A stretch of 60,237 bases of DNA from Chryseobacterium sp. BGARF1 (GTDB lineage Bacteria; Bacteroidota; Bacteroidia; Flavobacteriales; Weeksellaceae): assembly GCF_001677955.1 (NCBI RefSeq), contig NZ_LELA01000034.1:1-60237 (forward strand), written 5' to 3'. Numbering within the stretch: the stretch's first letter is position 1; each line of letters starts with the position of its first letter. A program made the translations under genes and the position numbers. Shown here one piece after another: positions 42,302 to 52,011 of this stretch. The notes under the pieces are model-generated. The model did not search any database. It saw only the letters and a list, made by a program, of their open reading frames with translations, and was not told where the DNA came from.

Positions 42302-43147
42302 TTAAATCTCTTTATTCATTTCAAACTGAGAGAGCCAGTTTTTAAGTCCAACTCCTTTTTCTAAGAAAGCTGAAGTATTTTCTGAAGCATCATCTACATT
42401 ATTAACAGATACAGACTGTCCACCACTCAATTTTTCAATAATTCTGAAAAGTTCTGTTCCGATGCCCTGTCTTCTGTAATTTTTATCAACAGCAATCTGA
42501 GACACTTTCCTCGCAATAGGATTGTAAACAGCATATCCTACAAGTTGTTGATTTTTGTAAGCTCCCAGGATTTTGTATCTCTTTTCCCTATCAATAAGTA
42601 TCGCGTTAGAATTCTGCCACGACGGCGTAATATCCCAAAAAGATTGAAATACTTCCCATTGAAAGTTATCCATTTCTTCTATAGACACTTCTGTATTCTT
42701 TTCTTTAAGCTCAATAATTCCGTTGAAACAAAGGAGTTTTCTAGCGATTTGAAAGCCTAGATTTTCATAAGCTCTAATGGCAGGATCATTTTTTTCGATG
42801 ACCTCAAGAGTAAGTACATCTGCATTTTTTTCTTTTAAAACAGGAAGTATGAAATCGTACATTTTTCTGACAAGTCCTTTTCCTCTGTATTCCGTATTAA
42901 TTCCAGTTCCTGCATTATAAATGATATGTTGCCCGTTTTCTTCTTTCCAGGCTTGAAGGATAAATCCCTGTAGCTTATTAGATTCAAAAACACCGACAGA
43001 CAAATTCAAATCGATTTTCTCTAATGCTATTTTTAATTCTAATTGCTCTAATGACAAATGAAAAGGAACCACGTAGTCAGAAAAAGAAGTATTAAATACT
43101 GATAAAAGCTCTTCTACATCAACAAGTTCAAGATTTTTAAATTCCAT
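42302..43147 (-). CDS. Tandem GNAT N-acetyltransferase
   Basis: 281 aa with two GNAT folds. The first includes NTEYRGKGLVRKMYDFILPVL (motif A) and AIRAYENLGFQIAR; the second has ISQIAVDKNYRRQGIGTELFRII, a textbook acetyl-CoA site. The targets are unknown. Single gene. Confidence 0.9.
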   Translation of the reverse strand: MEFKNLELVDVEELLSVFNTSFSDYVVPFHLSLEQLELKIALEKIDLNLSVGVFESNKLQGFILQAWKEENGQHIIYNAGTGINTEYRGKGLVRKMYDFILPVLKEKNADVLTLEVIEKNDPAIRAYENLGFQIARKLLCFNGIIELKEKNTEVSIEEMDNFQWEVFQSFWDITPSWQNSNAILIDREKRYKILGAYKNQQLVGYAVYNPIARKVSQIAVDKNYRRQGIGTELFRIIEKLSGGQSVSVNNVDDASENTSAFLEKGVGLKNWLSQFEMNKEI

Positions 43148-43222
43148 GTATATAATTTTATAAAGTAATAAAGTTATTGACTTAAAAAAACATCAATAAA
43201 GTTTGAATTTTCACTCCATAAA

Positions 43223-43249
43223 AATACCTCTAAAAAATTTAGAGGTATT
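43223..43249 (-). terminator. Terminator of the DUF5777-DOMON operon
   Basis: 12-bp perfect stem AATACCTCTAAA/TTTAGAGGTATT with an AAA loop, 24 bases after the stop of the DOMON gene. Only a short T run follows. Confidence 0.75.
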
Positions 43250-43272
43250 CAAAAAAATATAATCTTTTCTAT

Positions 43273-44046
43273 TTATTCTTTAATTAGTTTCTGATAAGCA
43301 GTAGACCCATCTTTTAAGGTAATTTCAAAATAATAATTACCCGATTTTAAATCTGAGACATTGATATTATCGCCGTCAATTTTTACGGTTTTTACCTTTC
43401 TACCTGTAGATTCATAAATATCAACTGATTTTATTTTATCCGCATTTTTGAAAGATACAGTTTCCTTTGCCGGATTAGGATAGAGAAGAACTTTTTTATT
43501 TTCAGCAAAAACATCGTTCACTCCTAAAGTTCCCGCTTTTGTTAACACTGCATATCCTCTGTTTCCTGTTCCTCCGCCATGATAAGCTAAAGTTGTAGAA
43601 GAACCTTTTGCAAAAAAGATATTCATAGTTCCTGCTGCATTGGTAAAGGCTGTATCTCCTGCTCCACCGGAAAGAGAGCGTGTTGCTACAATTGTTCTCG
43701 TTCCTGAAGCAACAGTATTAGAGGTTATCGTCCAATCTTGTACTGCATCGGGATTTGGTGTATTTCCTACACCAGCAAAAGTATAATCTAAGTTTGTATT
43801 TGTAGTTGAATTTACATTATAAATAAATCCATCTACACCGCTTACCATACCACCGCTTGTTCCTGTTCCGCCAAAACCAACTCCTAAATAAGAGGTGTCC
43901 GGACCTGTAAGCGTTAAGGTGGCTAAAGTGGCAGAAGTATCTAATTTTACAGTCATTCCTGTAGAAAGAGTAACTGTACCTGTCGTAAACTGTGCCCAAG
44001 CAAAATTGGCAAGAGCAATGCTAAATACTAGTAAAATTTTTTTCAT
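43273..44046 (-). CDS. T9SS-secreted DOMON-domain (b-haem) protein
   Basis: 257 aa. Signal peptide to ~residue 19 (FAWAQ). Residues ~22-170 follow a DOMON beta-sandwich: LTLTGPDTSYLGVGFGGTG, GVDGFIYN and RSLSGGAGDTAF. Met 67 (SGGMVSG) and His 156 (LAYHGGG) stand where the axial haem ligands are in the cytochrome domain of cellobiose dehydrogenase, so b-haem binding is predicted. C-terminus ~180-257 is a T9SS type A domain (VLLYPNPAKETV), so the protein is exported to the cell surface or medium. Last gene of a five-gene operon; start 1 base after the ankyrin stop. Confidence 0.75.
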   Translation of the reverse strand: MKKILLVFSIALANFAWAQFTTGTVTLSTGMTVKLDTSATLATLTLTGPDTSYLGVGFGGTGTSGGMVSGVDGFIYNVNSTTNTNLDYTFAGVGNTPNPDAVQDWTITSNTVASGTRTIVATRSLSGGAGDTAFTNAAGTMNIFFAKGSSTTLAYHGGGTGNRGYAVLTKAGTLGVNDVFAENKKVLLYPNPAKETVSFKNADKIKSVDIYESTGRKVKTVKIDGDNINVSDLKSGNYYFEITLKDGSTAYQKLIKE

Positions 44047-44047
44047 T

Positions 44048-44578
44048 TTAATTTTTTAATAAATTGATGAGGTCTTTGTTTGTTGTTTGTAAAGCATATT
44101 CAAAAGGAGTCATTCCCTGTGAATCTTTTAGAGATTTATTGGCATTGTGCCTCAGCAGCAATTCTGCCAATTCTTTATTTCCGAATTTTACTGCCCAAAA
44201 TAAAGGAGTTGCCCCTGTGGAATCAGCAATATTAGGATCAGCGTTTTTCTTCAATAAATATTCTACCAGTTCTTTATTATATTTCACCGAAAGTCCTGCA
44301 AGCGCAGTTCCTTCCTGGCTTTTATAATTAACATCTTTCACATGGTCAATAAGAAATTTTGCCACTTCTATATTACCTCTGTAACAAGCCAAAATTAATG
44401 GTGAAAAGCCATTTTCATTGGTTTGATTGATTACATCGGGATTCTTAGCCATCAGTTCTTTTACTTCAGCTACCGATCCGCTCCTTGCAATATCAAAAAT
44501 AGATCTTGCTTTTTCCTGAGCCGACATTACCGTAAAGCTCAGAATGAAACTTAGTATAAAAAATATTTTCTTCATCAT
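44048..44578 (-). CDS. Periplasmic ankyrin-repeat protein
   Basis: 176 aa with a signal peptide (VMSAQEKA) and about four ankyrin repeats, for example ENGFSPLILACYRGNIEVAKFLI and TGATPLFWAVKFGNKELAELLL. Periplasmic ankyrin proteins such as AnkB often protect or assemble haem enzymes. ATGA overlap with the YceI gene. A protein-interaction role in this operon is inferred. Confidence 0.88.
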   Translation of the reverse strand: MMKKIFFILSFILSFTVMSAQEKARSIFDIARSGSVAEVKELMAKNPDVINQTNENGFSPLILACYRGNIEVAKFLIDHVKDVNYKSQEGTALAGLSVKYNKELVEYLLKKNADPNIADSTGATPLFWAVKFGNKELAELLLRHNANKSLKDSQGMTPFEYALQTTNKDLINLLKN

Positions 44579-45117
44579 TTTGATAATATATAGTTATATT
44601 CAACATTTACATTTTCTGCAACTTTCTTCATGACCATTTTGGGAATAGTCACTTTAAAATCAGCCGGTCTTGCCACAAAAGTTCCTTGCATACAAATTTT
44701 TCCGTCTTTAGCATAAATTGTAGCCGTAGAATTTACTGCCTTATCAACTCCATGAAAATTTAATGTTCCCTGAACTGTATATTTCTGAGGAGATGCCGTC
44801 AATTTCGTTTTATCAAAATTTGCAATCTTTCCCTTAAAAGTAGTCTTTGGATATTGTGCCGTTTCTGCGTAATTTTCATTAAAATGCTCTTCCATTAATT
44901 TCACTTTAAATTGGAAATTTTTAACAGTAGAAACAGATGCAAAATCTCCATTATCAGCATTGATGATAGCAATATTGCTGTTATCTTGCGCAAAAACATC
45001 TTCAAATAAAGGTACGGACGCTTCGAATGTTACTTTACCTGTTTTCGTTGAATATTTCTGAGCCGAAACAATGTTGACAAAACCTAATGTGACGATTAAT
45101 AATACTAGATTTTTCAT
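44575..45117 (-). CDS. YceI family lipid-binding protein
   Basis: 180 aa from the ATG at 45117; the longer frame would overlap the cytochrome gene. Signal peptide ending IVSAQ, then KYSTKTGKVTFEASVP, EEHFNENYAETAQYPKTTFKG and GTLNFHGVDK of the YceI lipocalin-like barrel, which binds polyisoprenoids or quinone-like lipids. Middle of the operon. Confidence 0.9.
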   Translation of the reverse strand: MKNLVLLIVTLGFVNIVSAQKYSTKTGKVTFEASVPLFEDVFAQDNSNIAIINADNGDFASVSTVKNFQFKVKLMEEHFNENYAETAQYPKTTFKGKIANFDKTKLTASPQKYTVQGTLNFHGVDKAVNSTATIYAKDGKICMQGTFVARPADFKVTIPKMVMKKVAENVNVEYNYILSK

Positions 45118-45127
45118 ATTAATTGTT

Positions 45128-45478
45128 TTAATTTTCAGTAAGCCCATCGGCTTTCCATTTTATGATAATTTCAATTTGAGAGGGCGACAAACTTCCGCCT
45201 TGAGGCATTTTCTGAGGGTCGCCGATTGGTCTATTAATTCTGTTGATAATATTATCTATATTATTTTTCACCTGATTATAGCTCGTCCATGGTTGAAACG
45301 AAGCTGAGCCTCCAGCTGCATGACAACTGATACAATTGGCATCAATAATCGGTTTAACATCTTTATTATAGGTTACCAATTCTGCAAGAGGAGTTTTATC
45401 TGAAATTTCTTCGTAGGTTCTGCTTTCACAGGCAATAGATACCAATGCCAGTGAAATAATACACATCATTTTTTTCAT
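45128..45478 (-). CDS. Mono-haem cytochrome c-like lipoprotein
   Basis: 116 aa. Lipobox SIAC at about Cys 17, so it is a membrane-attached lipoprotein. Class I cytochrome c signature CISCH in IDANCISCHAAGG with a distal Met in DPQKMPQGGSLS and the helix SQIEIIIKWKADG. A covalent haem is predicted. Stands between the DUF5777 barrel (2-base gap) and YceI (10-base gap). Confidence 0.88.
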   Translation of the reverse strand: MKKMMCIISLALVSIACESRTYEEISDKTPLAELVTYNKDVKPIIDANCISCHAAGGSASFQPWTSYNQVKNNIDNIINRINRPIGDPQKMPQGGSLSPSQIEIIIKWKADGLTEN

Positions 45479-45480
45479 AC

Positions 45481-46326
45481 CTAAAAAACTCTATAAAGAT
45501 TAAACCCAAAGAAAATCTGCCCTTTCTCCCATTTTCCGGAAGCATTTGTGAGATAGCCAATATCTGAATTCAACTGGGAATTACTAAACAAAAGCTGGAA
45601 CACGTGTCCCCCAGTTTCTAGATCCATCCCAATTGATAAAGGATTTTTATAAAAACTGTGATTATCAAAATTCACAAAATACTCAGCGTTGATGGATATT
45701 CTTTTCGAAATCTTATAACGACCGCCTAAACCTGCCAAGAACTGATTTTTATCTTCAATCATCGGTTCATAAAGGTTTTTGTGAACATAAGAAGGTGTTA
45801 ACTGTAAAGAAAAATTTTCATTAAACCTTCTTGAAATTAATGCCTGGGTAAGATAAGAAAGTCGGTCTCCGAACTTCAGATGTGGATAATTATCTTTACT
45901 AAGGTCTGTATTTACCGCCATGACATTGTATCCCACAATATCAACCGGGAAATTTTCGTTTTGCTTAATTAATCTATATTTCGCTCCGCCTTCAAAAGTT
46001 TTTAAATTGGTTTCTCTCGAAAGGCTCAATGAAATATTATCGGTAACACCATAAATGACACCCAGTTTTGTAGAAGCATCATCTAATCCGAAGAAATCTT
46101 TGAAACCCTTGCTTACATCACCAAATCGATGGGCTACAACAATGTACCATTCGTTTTTTGCAGTAAGCTTAGTAGATTGCCCCGTAACAATCTGAAGTGC
46201 CTTGAAAGCAGGCGGTGAAATTTCGGTATTTTTTGTTTGAATGGTATCAATATCTTTCAAGAGGTCTTCCTGAGCAAAAGCAAAACCTGAAGCAAATATT
46301 GACAAAAAAAGGAAAGTTTTTGTCAT
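45481..46326 (-). CDS. DUF5777 family outer-membrane beta-barrel protein
   Basis: 281 aa from the ATG at 46326; another ATG 6 bases upstream is equally possible. Signal peptide (ASGFAFAQ). Alternating strands, for example NEWYIVVAHRFGDVSKGFKDFFGLDDASTKLGVIYGVTDNISLSLSRE, ending in FGFNLYRVF with terminal Phe as in outer-membrane barrels. DUF5777 proteins are found beside c-type cytochromes in Bacteroidota; function unknown. First gene of the operon. Confidence 0.82.
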   Translation of the reverse strand: MTKTFLFLSIFASGFAFAQEDLLKDIDTIQTKNTEISPPAFKALQIVTGQSTKLTAKNEWYIVVAHRFGDVSKGFKDFFGLDDASTKLGVIYGVTDNISLSLSRETNLKTFEGGAKYRLIKQNENFPVDIVGYNVMAVNTDLSKDNYPHLKFGDRLSYLTQALISRRFNENFSLQLTPSYVHKNLYEPMIEDKNQFLAGLGGRYKISKRISINAEYFVNFDNHSFYKNPLSIGMDLETGGHVFQLLFSNSQLNSDIGYLTNASGKWEKGQIFFGFNLYRVF

Positions 46327-46353
46327 ACACATAATTGTTTATTATTCGTATGA

Positions 46354-46399
46354 CAAACTTATACACTTATAATTCTAAAAACAGGTGACAAAAGTCACC
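46354..46399 (-). promoter_or_regulatory. Crp-type operator and promoter of the DUF5777 operon
   Basis: A perfect palindrome GGTGAC-AAAA-GTCACC (46384-46399) contains GTGA-N6-TCAC, the Crp half-site pair with Crp spacing. On the minus strand a perfect -7 box TAAGTTTG is at 46361-46354 and no -33 box is seen. The site centre is about 42-43 bases before the likely start, a class II activator position. The same hairpin, followed by GTTTTT, might also help terminate the Crp/Fnr gene. Confidence 0.65.
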
Positions 46400-46450
46400 G
46401 AGTGAATTGTTTTTATCAATCGGATTGTTAAAAATATTAAATAATATTTA

Positions 46451-47101
46451 TTAGTTCAATCTAACATTCTCATTAATAGGGATTTTTATACCTTCTTTTG
46501 TTTGAATAATTTCGCCTTCATTCTCTACTTTTTTCAAAACTCTGCTCACAACTTCTCTGGAAGTTCCTAAATGATTGGCAATTTCTTTATGAGTAATCTT
46601 AATAGGATTGTTTCCGGTGATAGAAATTTGTTGTCTTATATAATTTAAAACTCTTTTATCTAGTTTATGAAAAACCGCATCGTTCACCATATTCATAATA
46701 TCTGTAAAACGAAGATCAAATTCGTAATAAAAAAGCTTATTAATTTGGGGGTATTTGATGAGCCAATCTAATAAAACAGGAGCCGGTATTATTAATGCCT
46801 CAGTCTCTTCTTCTGAAACCACATATACCCTGCTTACAAAGTCATTAAAAATGGTTGAAAAACTCATTAAACAAGTTTCTCCGGATCTTATATAGTTGTA
46901 AATGAGTTCTCTTCCGTCATTTAGTGCATATACTTTTAAGCTTCCGCTTATTACAAAAGGAATAGTTTTTATTTTGCTTCCTTCTGCAAGAATTTCAGTT
47001 TTTCCTTTTATTTTAACCCTAGAGGCATGCTTCTGAATTTCTTCTAGAAAATCATTTCCTAAAAATCCGAATTTTTCGAAGATAAATTGTTCATCTTTCA
47101 T
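46451..47101 (-). CDS. Crp/Fnr family transcriptional regulator
   Basis: 216 aa. N-terminal cyclic-nucleotide-binding fold (FVISGSLKVYAL, RELIYNYIRSGETCLMSFS) and C-terminal winged helix THKEIANHLGTSREVVSRVLKKVENEG. The recognition helix SREVVSR keeps the Arg-Glu-x-x-x-Arg of Crp that reads GTGA, and has Ser like Fnr. No Cys cluster for [4Fe-4S], so it is not an Fnr-type oxygen sensor. The effector is unknown. Adjacent to the operon whose promoter holds a GTGA-N6-TCAC site. Confidence 0.92.
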   Translation of the reverse strand: MKDEQFIFEKFGFLGNDFLEEIQKHASRVKIKGKTEILAEGSKIKTIPFVISGSLKVYALNDGRELIYNYIRSGETCLMSFSTIFNDFVSRVYVVSEEETEALIIPAPVLLDWLIKYPQINKLFYYEFDLRFTDIMNMVNDAVFHKLDKRVLNYIRQQISITGNNPIKITHKEIANHLGTSREVVSRVLKKVENEGEIIQTKEGIKIPINENVRLN

Positions 47102-47121
47102 ATTTTTTCAACTTTGCCTAG

Positions 47122-47129
47122 CAAATATA
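47122..47129 (-). promoter_or_regulatory. -7 element of the Crp/Fnr gene
   Basis: Perfect TATATTTG on the minus strand, 20 bases before the ATG at 47101. No TTG at a suitable distance. Confidence 0.45.
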
Positions 47130-47188
47130 ATTTAAAATGATCAAGGACTATATATAATTTATTGTTTAAGTTAATATGTTATAAAAAA

Positions 47189-47220
47189 AAGAGTGCCCCA
47201 ACTTTCGTTGAGGCACTCTT
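47189..47220 (-). terminator. Terminator of the rpoBC-DUF3467 operon
   Basis: Stem AAGAGTGCC/GGCACTCTT extended by CAAC/GTTG across one mismatch, followed on the minus strand by eight T. Starts 18 bases after the DUF3467 stop. Confidence 0.9.
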
Positions 47221-47238
47221 ATATGATAAGAAAAAATC

Positions 47239-47547
47239 TTAAGCGTTAACGTTGTTTCCTCCTAATACGAAAGGCTCAACTTCTTTGATTTCTCCAAATT
47301 GTTGCTCGTAGTTTGTGATGTTTTGCTGAAGTGCAGCTAAAACTCTCTTAGCATGAAGTGGAGCCAAGATTACTCTTGATCTCACGTTAGCCTGCTGTAC
47401 ACCTGGCATAAGCTGGATAAAATCTACTACAAACTCAGATGGAGAGTGGTTTACTAAAGCAAGGTTACAGTAAACCCCTGAAGCTACCATCTCGTTAAGT
47501 TGGATGTTGATGTTGTTTGGATCGTTGTTTTGATTTTGATTGTCCAT
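47239..47547 (-). CDS. DUF3467 protein
   Basis: 102 aa, soluble. The pattern GVYCNLALVNHSPSEFVVDFIQLMPGVQQANVRSRVILAPLHAKRVL matches DUF3467, common directly after rpoC in Bacteroidota. An Asn/Gln-rich N-terminus precedes it. Function unknown. It lies 85 bases downstream of rpoC. Confidence 0.9.
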   Translation of the reverse strand: MDNQNQNNDPNNINIQLNEMVASGVYCNLALVNHSPSEFVVDFIQLMPGVQQANVRSRVILAPLHAKRVLAALQQNITNYEQQFGEIKEVEPFVLGGNNVNA

Positions 47548-47632
47548 TGTATAAGTTATATTTTTAAAAATGAAATTTGAGATTGTGAAAATATAAAAAT
47601 AATTTCAAACCTCAAATTTCAAATCATTAATT

Positions 47633-50600
47633 TTAGTTAAGGTCTTCGAATTCTTTCTTAGAACCTACAATTACATTTTGATATTCTTTAAGACCTGTAC
47701 CTGCAGGGATTCTGTGACCTACAATTACATTTTCTTTAAGACCATTCAAGCTATCTACTTTACCAGCAACTGCTGCTTCGTTTAGAACTTTAGTTGTCTC
47801 CTGGAACGATGCTGCAGACATGAATGACTTAGTTTGTAGAGCAGCTCTTGTAATACCTTGCAATACTGGTGTTGCAGTAGCAGGTAAAGCTTCTCTTACT
47901 TCAACTAAAGCCTGATCTTCACGCTTCAACTTAGAGTTTTCGTCTCTTAGTTCTCTTGCAGTAATCATCTGTCCTGGTTTGAATTCTTTAGAATCACCAG
48001 CTTCTGTCACTACTTTAAGACCAAATACTCTGTTGTTTTCCATTAAGAAATCGTATTTGTGCTCAAGAGCAGCTTCAAGGAATTGAGTATCACCTCCATC
48101 AACAATTGATACTTTTGTCATCATCTGTCTTACGATGATTTCGAAGTGCTTGTCGTCGATTTTTACCCCTTGTAGTCGGTAAACTTCCTGAATTTCGTTT
48201 ACTAAATATTCCTGAACCGCAGTTGGCCCTTTGATCTTCAAGATATCGTCTGGAGTAACTGAACCGTCAGAAAGTGGCGAACCAGCTCTCACGAAGTCAT
48301 TCTCCTGTACTAAGATTTGGTTTGATAATTTAACTAAATAAATTTTTCTCTCACCAGTTTTAGCTTCAACGATTAATTCACGGTTACCTCTTTTGATTTT
48401 TCCGTAAGAAACTACCCCATCGATTTCTGTAACAACCGCCGGGTTTGAAGGGTTTCTTGCTTCGAATAATTCGGTAACTCTTGGAAGACCTCCAGTAATA
48501 TCCCCTGTCTTAGCAGCTTTTCTTGGAATCTTGATTAAGACTTTACCAGCCTTAATTTTTTCACCATCGTTTACCATTAAGTGGGCTCCTACCGGTAAGT
48601 TGTAACCTTTTTGTTCAACACCTTTAGAATCTACTACTTTTAATGTAGGTACAGCTTTCTTATTTCTAGATTCAGAAATTACTTTCTCTTCAAATCCTGT
48701 AGCTTCGTCAATTTCCAACTGGAATGAAATACCCTGAATAATATCCTCGTATTCTACTTTACCAGCAGTTTCTGCAATAATTACCGCGTTATAAGGATCC
48801 CATTTTGCAATGATATCTCCTTTTTTCACTTTATCTCCAGATTTAACTAATAATTGAGAACCGTAAGGTACGTTAGCTACCATTAGTGGAGTTCTAGTTT
48901 CGTTATCAGCAACTAATCTAAATTCTGTTGTACGAGATACTACTACTGCAGTAGTATTACCGTTTTCGTCTTCAGAAGTAATTGTTCTTACCTCATCCAA
49001 TTCTACGATACCGTCTCTTCTTGCAGAAATTGAAGGATTTTCTGATACGTTTGTAGATACCCCCCCTTGGTGGAAAGTTCTCAATGTTAACTGAGTTCCC
49101 GGTTCCCCAATTGATTGTGCAGCAATAACCCCTACAGCTTCACCCATATGAATAGGTTTACCTGTAGCTAAGTTTCTACCGTAACATTTAGCACAGATTC
49201 CTTTTTTAGTTTCACAAGTCAGTGGTGAACGAACCTCAACCGCTTCAATACCGAGTTCTTCGATCTTTTTAGCTAAAGATTCATTAATAATCTGATCTGC
49301 GTTAGCGATTAACTCATCTGTTTCAGGATCGTAAATATTATGTAAAGAAACTCTACCTAAGATTCTTTCAGAGATCTTTTCAACAATCTCGTCATTTTTC
49401 TTAAGCGCAGTAACTTCTGTTCCTCTCAATGTTCCACAATCGTCTTCTGTAACGATAACGTCTTGTGCAACGTCTACCAATCTTCTCGTTAAGTACCCCG
49501 CATCGGCAGTCTTAAGAGCGGTATCCGCAAGACCTTTACGAGCACCGTGAGTAGAGATAAAGTATTCTAAGATGGAAAGACCTTCCTTAAAGTTTGCAAG
49601 AATCGGGTTTTCGATAATTTCCGCACCGGTAGAACCAGCTTTTTGCGGTTTTGCCATCAAACCTCTCATCCCTGATAACTGACGGATCTGTTCCTTGGAA
49701 CCCCTTGCTCCAGAGTCAAGCATCATATATACAGAGTTGAAACCACCTTGGTCAGTTTTCATTCTGCTCATGATCATTTCAGTTAATCCTGCGTTGGTGT
49801 TTGTCCAAACGTCGATTACCTGGTTATATCTTTCCGTATCTGTAATTAGACCCATGTTATAGTTGGCTCTAATTTCGTCTACCGTTTCAATAGAAGTAGC
49901 AATCATTTGCTTTTTCTCAACAGGAACTACAATATCCCCTAATGAGAACGAAAGACCGCCTTTGAATGCATTTGAATACCCTAAGTCTTTCATTGCATCC
50001 AAGAACTTCACCGTTGTAGGGAAGTCTGTATCAGCAAGTACTTTACCAATAACATTTCTTAATGATTTCTTCGTAAGAAGCTCATTAATATATCCTGACT
50101 GCTTAGGAACGATTTGGTTAAATAAGATTCTACCAACAGAAGTTTCAGTTAATTTCGTAGTGATTTCACCGTTTTCTTTGATTGGTAATCTACATCTTAC
50201 TTTAGCGTTCAATGAAACTCTACCTTCTGCATAAGCGATTTCCGCTTCTTCAGGAGAGTAGAATGCCAAACCTTCACCCAATACTTTTTTCTCTTCTGTA
50301 GAGCTTAATTCTTTGGTCATGAAATAAAGACCAAGAACCATGTCTTGAGAAGGTACCGTAATAGGAGAACCGTTTGCAGGGTTCAAGATGTTTTGAGAAC
50401 CTAACATCAATAACTGAGCTTCAAGGATCGCTTCTGGTCCTAACGGTAAGTGTACCGCCATCTGGTCACCATCGAAATCGGCGTTGAATGCTGTTGTTAC
50501 TAACGGGTGTAGTTGGATAGCTTTACCTTCGATCATCTTAGGTTGGAAAGCCTGAATACCCAATCTGTGAAGGGTAGGTGCTCTGTTCAATAGAACAGGG

Positions 50601-51901
50601 TGACCTTTCATCACGTTTTCTAGGATATCATATACTACTGGTTCTTTTCTATCAATAATTCTCTTTGCAGATTTTACTGTTTTTACAATTCCTCTTTCAA
50701 TTAGTTTTCTAATGATAAACGGTTTGTAAAGTTCAGCTGCCATATCTTTAGGAATACCACATTCGTGAAGCTGCAAGTTTGGACCTACAACAATTACCGA
50801 ACGTGCAGAGTAATCTACCCTTTTCCCTAGTAAGTTCTGACGGAAACGACCTTGCTTACCTTTCAATGAATCTGAAAGTGATTTCAATGGTCTGTTTGAT
50901 TCAGATTTTACTGCAGAAGATTTTCTTGTATTATCGAATAATGAATCTACTGATTCCTGAAGCATACGCTTCTCGTTTCTCAAGATTACTTCAGGAGCTT
51001 TAATCTCCAATAGTCTCTTCAAACGGTTGTTTCTGATAATAACTCTTCTATAAAGGTCATTTAAGTCAGAAGTAGCGAAACGTCCTCCATCCAATGGAAC
51101 TAATGGTCTTAATTCTGGTGGAATAACAGGAAGCACACGCATAATCATCCACTCTGGTCTGTTGATCATTCTAGTATTAGCACCTCTCAATGCTTCTACT
51201 ACGTTCAATCTTTTTAGAGCTTCAGTTCTTCTTTGCTTAGAACCTTCGTTGTGAGCTTTGTGTCTTAAGTCGAAAGATAATGAATCAAGATCAATTCTTT
51301 TTAGCAATTCTTCAACAGCTTCAGCACCCATTTTGGCGATGAATTTGTTTGGATCTGCATCATCAAGATATTGATTTTCTACAGGAAGAGTATCCATGAT
51401 ATCAAGGTATTCTTCTTCTGTAAGGAATTCTTTATCGTCAAAATCAGAACCATCTAATTTTTTAGCGATACCTTGCTGAATAACAACATATCTCTCGTAG
51501 TAGATGATCATATCTAATTTCTTAGAAGGAATACCCAAAAGGTAACCGATTTTGTTTGGTAAAGAACGGAAATACCAAATGTGCGCAATAGGAACAACCA
51601 AACCAATGTGTCCGATTCTTTCTCTACGTACTTTTTTCTCCGTAACCTCTACACCACAACGGTCACAAACAATCCCTTTGTAACGAATTCTCTTGTATTT
51701 ACCACAAGCACATTCGTAATCTTTGATAGGACCGAAGATTTTTTCACAGAACAAACCGTCTCTTTCAGGTTTGTGCGTTCTGTAATTAATAGTTTCCGGC
51801 TTAAGCACCTCCCCTCTTGAGTCTTGTAAAATAGACTCTGGAGAAGCTAAACCGATGGTTATTTTATTAAAACTACTTGTTTTATTTTTATTTGATGACA
51901 T
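47633..51901 (-). CDS. rpoC: DNA-directed RNA polymerase subunit beta'
   Basis: 1422 aa. Carries the catalytic metal loop [13 protein letters not shown]-terminal zinc cysteines in [25 protein letters not shown], the second zinc site [14 protein letters not shown], and the trigger-loop region [21 protein letters not shown]. The C-terminal half holds the SBHM/jaw insertions typical of Bacteroidota. Forms the active centre with RpoB. Intact. Preceded by rpoB 110 bases upstream. Confidence 0.99.
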   Translation of the reverse strand: MSSNKNKTSSFNKITIGLASPESILQDSRGEVLKPETINYRTHKPERDGLFCEKIFGPIKDYECACGKYKRIRYKGIVCDRCGVEVTEKKVRRERIGHIGLVVPIAHIWYFRSLPNKIGYLLGIPSKKLDMIIYYERYVVIQQGIAKKLDGSDFDDKEFLTEEEYLDIMDTLPVENQYLDDADPNKFIAKMGAEAVEELLKRIDLDSLSFDLRHKAHNEGSKQRRTEALKRLNVVEALRGANTRMINRPEWMIMRVLPVIPPELRPLVPLDGGRFATSDLNDLYRRVIIRNNRLKRLLEIKAPEVILRNEKRMLQESVDSLFDNTRKSSAVKSESNRPLKSLSDSLKGKQGRFRQNLLGKRVDYSARSVIVVGPNLQLHECGIPKDMAAELYKPFIIRKLIERGIVKTVKSAKRIIDRKEPVVYDILENVMKGHPVLLNRAPTLHRLGIQAFQPKMIEGKAIQLHPLVTTAFNADFDGDQMAVHLPLGPEAILEAQLLMLGSQNILNPANGSPITVPSQDMVLGLYFMTKELSSTEEKKVLGEGLAFYSPEEAEIAYAEGRVSLNAKVRCRLPIKENGEITTKLTETSVGRILFNQIVPKQSGYINELLTKKSLRNVIGKVLADTDFPTTVKFLDAMKDLGYSNAFKGGLSFSLGDIVVPVEKKQMIATSIETVDEIRANYNMGLITDTERYNQVIDVWTNTNAGLTEMIMSRMKTDQGGFNSVYMMLDSGARGSKEQIRQLSGMRGLMAKPQKAGSTGAEIIENPILANFKEGLSILEYFISTHGARKGLADTALKTADAGYLTRRLVDVAQDVIVTEDDCGTLRGTEVTALKKNDEIVEKISERILGRVSLHNIYDPETDELIANADQIINESLAKKIEELGIEAVEVRSPLTCETKKGICAKCYGRNLATGKPIHMGEAVGVIAAQSIGEPGTQLTLRTFHQGGVSTNVSENPSISARRDGIVELDEVRTITSEDENGNTTAVVVSRTTEFRLVADNETRTPLMVANVPYGSQLLVKSGDKVKKGDIIAKWDPYNAVIIAETAGKVEYEDIIQGISFQLEIDEATGFEEKVISESRNKKAVPTLKVVDSKGVEQKGYNLPVGAHLMVNDGEKIKAGKVLIKIPRKAAKTGDITGGLPRVTELFEARNPSNPAVVTEIDGVVSYGKIKRGNRELIVEAKTGERKIYLVKLSNQILVQENDFVRAGSPLSDGSVTPDDILKIKGPTAVQEYLVNEIQEVYRLQGVKIDDKHFEIIVRQMMTKVSIVDGGDTQFLEAALEHKYDFLMENNRVFGLKVVTEAGDSKEFKPGQMITARELRDENSKLKREDQALVEVREALPATATPVLQGITRAALQTKSFMSAASFQETTKVLNEAAVAGKVDSLNGLKENVIVGHRIPAGTGLKEYQNVIVGSKKEFEDLN

Positions 51902-52011
51902 AATTTAATTTTTGATTAAAAGATTAAAAGTTTGAGAGATTTAAAATTCTCCCCCACTTATTATCTCTGAGTTTAATTAATGCTTTAATTTTTTAATAAT
52001 TAAATCTTAAT

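Noticed and set aside
46384..46399. Palindrome read only as a terminator of the Crp/Fnr gene
   Set aside because: The stem is short (6 bp), but its GTGA-N6-TCAC content, position relative to a perfect -7 box and the matching recognition helix favour an operator; a double role is kept open.
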